Assembly (NCBI RefSeq): GCF_015471405.1
Contig: NZ_BLVZ01000010.1
Location: 124,001-188,000, forward strand
DNA length: 64,000 nt
Direction: 5' to 3'
Source: Pseudomonas cichorii
GTDB taxonomy: Bacteria; Pseudomonadota; Gammaproteobacteria; Pseudomonadales; Pseudomonadaceae
Part shown: piece after piece, positions 60,348-64,000 of the stretch
Position numbering within the stretch: the stretch's first letter is position 1
How the letters are laid out: each line of letters opens with the position of its first letter
Notes under the pieces: generated by a model
The model's input: only the letters and a program-made list of their open reading frames with translations
What the model was told of the DNA's origin: nothing
Databases searched by the model: none
Program-made: the position numbers and the translations under genes

Positions 60348-61463
60348 TTAACCCAGGTTGTCTTGAATGACACTCAAGACCCTGCGAGCGACGTCGGCCG
60401 GCGCAACGGTATTGATGTTTTTCTCGACAGTAACCTGCACGCTGTCACCCACCTTGCTCAGGCGGACCTGATAGCGCTCGGCACGGGCTTCGATTTCTTC
60501 CTTGCTGGACTTGCTGCCAAACAGGCGACCGAAGAAACCAGGCTCGTTCGCAGGCGTATTCGCCTTTTCTGCCAGGTTGATGTAGTACAGGCCGAGGCTG
60601 CGGTTGATGTCTTCAACACGCCATTCGCCCTGATCCAGAGCACGACCGACACTCGACCATGCGCGATCCAGATCGGCACCCACGCTCAGGACCGGGTTAC
60701 CGCTGCCATCTTCACTCAGCGCTACACGGCTCGGCGTATCGTAGTCACGTGCAGCCACGAGGGATACGGAACCACCCTTCTCGGCGTTACGGCTCATGCT
60801 GGCCAGCAGATCGTCGGTCAGTGCGGCATCGAGACCGATATTGGTGGTGCGGGGCGGGAAACCGACATCGGCAGTGCTGCCAGCCGGACGCTCGACGCTG
60901 ACCACATAGACTTCACTGGTATTGCGCTGCACACCCGGCTCGATACGAACCCGCACGCGGGTTTCGGAACCGGCCGATACACCACTGGCCGTCAGACGTC
61001 TGGCGACAGAAGCGGACAGTTCGTCCAGACGCTGCCAGGTGGTGCTGAATTCACCGGTCTGCGGACGCTCTTCAGCGATACGGAAACCGTTGTCTTCAAA
61101 GTACTGATGCGCCACCGGCCAGACTTCGGCAGGTGGACGCTGAGCCAGAACCCAGTGGTTATCGCCGCTCTTCTGCAAGCTGAAATCGCTTGATTCGGAG
61201 GCTACCGACAGAGGCAGCGGACGAGGCACCTTGTACTCGCCCTTCACGGTGCTGTCAGCCACATTACGAGGAATCGGCAGCAGAGGGTCCAGACGCTTGG
61301 CGCTGGAGATGTCGGCAGGCACCTGCATCGGTGCTGTCTGGGATGCTTCCAGATAATCGCTACCGCGATCACGGAAGTAACCATCTTGCCCCCACAGCCA
61401 ACCGCAACCACTGGTGCTGGAGATAATCAAGGCTAGTGCGGAAAGTCCGGCCAGTCGCTTCAT
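60348..61463 (-). CDS. bamC: Outer-membrane assembly lipoprotein BamC
   Basis: 371-residue lipoprotein of the BAM complex. The start is the ATG at 61463 (MKRLAGLSALALI), with GAGGA upstream. The lipobox is STSGC at about residue 20. An unstructured N-terminal segment (about 21-95) precedes two helix-grip domains (about 100-220 and 240-350). The gene lies 18 bases after the dapA stop, the order known from E. coli and Pseudomonas. BamC binds BamD. Confidence 0.92.
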   Translation of the reverse strand: MKRLAGLSALALIISSTSGCGWLWGQDGYFRDRGSDYLEASQTAPMQVPADISSAKRLDPLLPIPRNVADSTVKGEYKVPRPLPLSVASESSDFSLQKSGDNHWVLAQRPPAEVWPVAHQYFEDNGFRIAEERPQTGEFSTTWQRLDELSASVARRLTASGVSAGSETRVRVRIEPGVQRNTSEVYVVSVERPAGSTADVGFPPRTTNIGLDAALTDDLLASMSRNAEKGGSVSLVAARDYDTPSRVALSEDGSGNPVLSVGADLDRAWSSVGRALDQGEWRVEDINRSLGLYYINLAEKANTPANEPGFFGRLFGSKSSKEEIEARAERYQVRLSKVGDSVQVTVEKNINTVAPADVARRVLSVIQDNLG

Positions 61464-61481
61464 TGCGTAATGCTTCCTCAA

Positions 61482-62360
61482 TTAAACCAATACGCCGGAC
61501 TGGCGCATGGCCTGACGCAGCGGTTCGTGACAGGCTTCGCTGAGCCAGGTGAGTGGCAGACGGATACCGTCCGGCATCAGACCCATTTCATGCAGAGCCC
61601 ATTTCACGGGAATAGGGTTGGATTCGATAAACAGGGTGTTATTGACCGGCATGAGCTTTTCATGGATGGCCCGTGCCGTTTCGGCATCGCCACGCATCGC
61701 GGCAGCACACAGCTCGCTCATGGCGCGCGGAGCGATGTTGGCGGTCACGGAAATGTTGCCCTTGCCGCCCAGCAGCATCAGCTCAACGGCCGTGGCGTCA
61801 TCGCCGGAGTACAGCAGGAAATCGCTGCTGACGCCTGCAAGGATGTCCTTGGCGCGTTGCAGGTTACCCGTGGCTTCCTTGATGCCGATGATGTTCTGGA
61901 CCTTCGACAGGCGCACGACAGTCTCGGGCAACATGTCACAAGCTGTACGCCCAGGCACGTTGTAGAGGATCTGCGGGATGTCGACTGCCTTGGCGATGTG
62001 GCTGAAATGCTGGAACAGGCCTTCTTGCGTAGGCTTGTTGTAGTAAGGCGTTACCAGCAGGCATGCATCGGCGCCTGCGGTCTTGGCGTTGGTCGTCAGT
62101 TCGACGGCTTCGCGCGTGGAGTTCGCACCAGTACCTGCAATGACAGGGATACGCCCTGCAACCTGAGTGACCACACGACGAATGACTTCGATGTGTTCGC
62201 TCACATCGAGTGTCGCCGACTCACCTGTAGTGCCGACGGCAACAATGGCGTTGGTGCCCTCTTGCAAGTGGAAGTCCACCAGTTTGCTCAGGCTGTCCCA
62301 GTCCAGACGACCTTGTGCATCCATAGGTGTGACCAGTGCCACCATACTGCCCGCAATCAT
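61482..62360 (-). CDS. dapA: 4-hydroxy-tetrahydrodipicolinate synthase
   Basis: 292-residue aldolase-class enzyme of lysine and diaminopimelate synthesis, condensing pyruvate with aspartate semialdehyde. The start is the ATG at 62360 (MIAGSMVALVTPM), with AGGAG upstream. The catalytic Lys lies in IIGIKEATG and the Tyr in LLVTPYYNKPT; the GTTGES phosphate/substrate loop is present. It opens the dapA-bamC-MBL-purC operon. No lysine riboswitch was seen upstream. Confidence 0.96.
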   Translation of the reverse strand: MIAGSMVALVTPMDAQGRLDWDSLSKLVDFHLQEGTNAIVAVGTTGESATLDVSEHIEVIRRVVTQVAGRIPVIAGTGANSTREAVELTTNAKTAGADACLLVTPYYNKPTQEGLFQHFSHIAKAVDIPQILYNVPGRTACDMLPETVVRLSKVQNIIGIKEATGNLQRAKDILAGVSSDFLLYSGDDATAVELMLLGGKGNISVTANIAPRAMSELCAAAMRGDAETARAIHEKLMPVNNTLFIESNPIPVKWALHEMGLMPDGIRLPLTWLSEACHEPLRQAMRQSGVLV

Positions 62361-62686
62361 GCAACCGCTCCTGCCGGAAAAAGAGAGCCGTAATGGTACT
62401 GGCGCCATCAGCCTTGTACAAGCGAAGTACCGCACTGTGAGCATTCCCCTGAGCGATGGTTTTCGCTACCCTTCGTCCTTTGATCGGTACTGGTCATCTG
62501 CGCACCACGTTCAATCGATCGTTTTTTGCCGCCAACCCCCTTGCGCCAGCGCGTTGCAGCCCTACCATGGCCATGCCATGCAGGCGTACGACGACGCAGC
62601 CCGGGTTGGTGTCTTGCAGTCACGATCGTCGAAACAGCCCGGCAGAGCCCAAAAAGTACCGACCGCTCATCGTTTAGGAATGCTGC
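62361..62686. other. Intergenic between divergent dapA and gcvR
   Basis: 326 bases without a credible gene. Promoters for both directions are expected here. No riboswitch, operator or repeat could be identified by eye. Confidence 0.7.
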
Positions 62687-63250
62687 ATGTCGTCCACCCC
62701 CACAGTTCGCGAACAATTCCTTGTTATCAGTGCCCTTGGCGCAAACCCTATGGAGCTGACCAACGTCCTGTGCCGCGCCAGCCATGAAAACCGCTGCTCG
62801 GTCGTCAGCTCACGCCTGACCCGCCACGGTGAATGCAGCGCGCTGATCCTTCAGGTCTCTGGTAGCTGGGATGCCCTGGCCCGTCTTGAGACAGGCCTGC
62901 CGGGGCTGTCGAAAAAGCACGCCTTCACTATCAGTGTCGTGCGCAGCGCCACGCTTGAGAGCCGCCCGGAAGCCTTGCCGTACGTGGCTTACGTCAGCTC
63001 GGCCTATCGCCCGGACATCATCAATGAACTGTGCCAGTTCTTCATCGACCACAACGTCGAGCTGGAAAACCTGATCTGCGATACCTACCAGGCACCGCAG
63101 ACCGGCGGCACCATGCTCAACGCCACTTTCACGGTCACGCTGCCGGCAGGTACGCAGATCAGCTGGTTACGCGACCAGTTCCTGGACTTCGCCGACGCAC
63201 TGAACCTCGATGCGCTGATCGAACCCTGGCGCCCGCAAGCCCCCATGTAA
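62687..63250 (+). CDS. gcvR: Glycine cleavage system regulator GcvR-like, two ACT domains
   Basis: 187-residue protein made of two ACT domains, about 8-85 (REQFLVISALGANPMELTNV) and about 95-175 (VAYVSSAYRPDIINELC). In E. coli GcvR binds GcvA and represses glycine cleavage genes when glycine is low. AGGA precedes the ATG. It is 9 bases upstream of bcp, the order known from many gamma-proteobacteria. Direct glycine binding here is inferred from the family only. Confidence 0.88.
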   Translation: MSSTPTVREQFLVISALGANPMELTNVLCRASHENRCSVVSSRLTRHGECSALILQVSGSWDALARLETGLPGLSKKHAFTISVVRSATLESRPEALPYVAYVSSAYRPDIINELCQFFIDHNVELENLICDTYQAPQTGGTMLNATFTVTLPAGTQISWLRDQFLDFADALNLDALIEPWRPQAPM

Positions 63251-63259
63251 GGAGTTCTC

Positions 63260-63733
63260 ATGGCTGTTGCAGTAGATCAATCCGTTCCCGATTTCCAGGC
63301 GCCCGCCACCAGCGGGCAGGCTGTCAGCCTTTCCGGGCTCAAGGGCCAGCAGGTCGTCATTTATTTCTACCCCAAGGACAATACGCCGGGCTGCACCACC
63401 GAAGGTCAGAACTTCCGTGACAGCATTGCGCAGTTCCAGGCGGCCAATACCGTGGTCTTCGGCGTATCGCGCGACAGCCTCAAGGCCCACGAGAACTTCA
63501 AGGCCAAACAGGAGTTTCCGTTCGAGCTGATCTCGGACAAGGACGAAGCCCTGTGCCAGCTGTTCGACGTCATCAAGCTCAAGAAGCTGTATGGCAAGGA
63601 ATATCTGGGCGTTGATCGCAGCACCTTCCTGATCGACAAGAACGGCGTACTGCGCAAGGAATGGCGTGGCGTGAAAGTCCCGGGCCACGTGGACGAAGTA
63701 CTGGCAGAAGCTCAGGCTCTGAACAAGGCCTGA
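63260..63733 (+). CDS. bcp: Thiol peroxidase Bcp (peroxiredoxin)
   Basis: 157-residue peroxiredoxin reducing hydroperoxides. The peroxidatic Cys is in YPKDNTPGCTTEG. The resolving Cys found five residues later in E. coli (TTEAC) is replaced here (TTEGQN), so the enzyme may use another Cys (DEALCQLF, about residue 98) or external thiols. AAGGAG precedes the ATG. It shares the gcvR operon. Confidence 0.95.
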   Translation: MAVAVDQSVPDFQAPATSGQAVSLSGLKGQQVVIYFYPKDNTPGCTTEGQNFRDSIAQFQAANTVVFGVSRDSLKAHENFKAKQEFPFELISDKDEALCQLFDVIKLKKLYGKEYLGVDRSTFLIDKNGVLRKEWRGVKVPGHVDEVLAEAQALNKA

Positions 63734-63745
63734 TCATCCGGCCAC

Positions 63746-63776
63746 CTTGCTGCGGCGCGCAATGCGCCGCAGCAAG
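63746..63776. terminator. Strong stem-loop between bcp and the next convergent gene
   Basis: CTTGCTGCGGCGC and GCGCCGCAGCAAG form a perfect 13-bp stem with a 5-base loop. No T tract follows. It may stop transcription from both sides. Confidence 0.75.
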
Positions 63777-63778
63777 CG

Positions 63779-64000
63779 CTACAACATCGGCGCTACGCTC
63801 GGCTCATTACGCGGCCAGGCGTCGAGAACGGCCTTGAACAGGGTCGCCAGCGGAATCGCGAAGAATATCCCCCAGAACCCCCACAGCCCGCCAAACAGCA
63901 GCACTGCGCAGATGATCGCCACCGGATGCAGATTGACGGCCTCCGAGAACAACAGCGGCACCAGCACGTTGCCATCCAGCGCCTGAATGATGCCGTGTAC
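63779..64000 (-). CDS. PerM/AI-2E transporter family membrane protein, C-terminal part
   Basis: Only the last 73 codons lie in the window; the start is beyond base 64000. Two hydrophobic helices (HPVAIICAVLLFGGLWGFWG, IFFAIPLATLFKAVL) and the ending WPRN match the conserved C-terminus of the AI-2E/PerM exporter family. The substrate is unknown for most members. Confidence 0.8.
   Translation of the reverse strand, partial: VHGIIQALDGNVLVPLLFSEAVNLHPVAIICAVLLFGGLWGFWGIFFAIPLATLFKAVLDAWPRNEPSVAPML

Noticed and set aside
59622..61193. Long plus-strand open frame opposite bamC and the MBL gene
   Set aside because: Antisense to firmly identified genes; no start signal or motif.
62361..62686. Lysine or glycine riboswitch between dapA and gcvR
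   Set aside because: No leader with the conserved cores of these classes could be seen.

Overview
The window is chromosomal DNA of a fluorescent Pseudomonas, most likely from the P. syringae/P. fluorescens side of the genus. The evidence is the gene content (prc, rdgC, an MxtR-type transporter-kinase, lpxO, ptrB, rnd, maeA, dapA-bamC-purC), the moderately high GC, and several intergenic repeats of types I recognise from this group: GTAGGAGCGAATTCATTCGCGA palindromes, a GTGGGAGGCAGCTTGCTGGCGA inverted pair, an AAGCT-type repeat and a 140-bp MITE-like element. No rRNA, CRISPR array, integrase, full insertion sequence or phage gene was seen.

Layout. Positions 1-5.5 kb hold core genes: the end of prc, an EAL-CBS-GGDEF protein, an HTH gene pair, a DUF1232 protein and a lipoprotein FKBP isomerase. 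Positions 5.6-18.2 kb form an accessory block, all on the minus strand. It contains a duplicated DUF4329 protein and an eight-gene cluster that looks like a scavenging pathway for an amino or peptide compound: TonB receptor, polar amino-acid ABC permease, ATPase and binding protein, Tat-exported flavin amine oxidase, RidA, a second TonB receptor, and an M19 dipeptidase. The block ends at a tRNA-Val/tRNA-Asp pair. Positions 19-29 kb hold rdgC, a BASS transporter, a MITE-like element, a nitrate-type chemoreceptor, an LplT-PlsC fusion and the transporter-kinase hybrid.

Positions 29-38.5 kb hold aceK (whose 3' end runs into a REP), a second chemoreceptor, lpxO, cysK, a DUF748 protein and a MoxR/VWA pair. 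Positions 38.5-41.2 kb are a short accessory patch: a solitary WbqC-like gene and two unrecognised genes. Positions 41.3-54 kb hold housekeeping and stress genes: DUF2937, yafJ, ptrB, a cNMP-binding protein, yajD, copAB, an rRNA/tRNA methylase-like gene, a YcgN-type protein, a nitroreductase, a hydroxyacid dehydrogenase, ycgL and rnd. Positions 54-64 kb hold eptA, maeA, a GvpU-like orphan, tRNA-Ser, the operon dapA-bamC-MBL-purC, then gcvR-bcp and the end of a PerM/AI-2E type membrane protein.

How the genes work together. Two lipid A modification enzymes (LpxO, EptA) and copAB point to envelope and copper defence. Prc, BamC and the FKBP lipoprotein serve envelope protein quality control. AceK, MaeA and the MxtR-like sensor concern acetate and C4/TCA metabolism. 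The best candidates for undescribed biology are the TonB-oxidase-RidA-dipeptidase cluster, the DUF4329 duplication with one JAMM-like and one degenerate metal site, and a perfect inverted pair of DnaA boxes at 4.46 kb. None of these could be tested here by database search.
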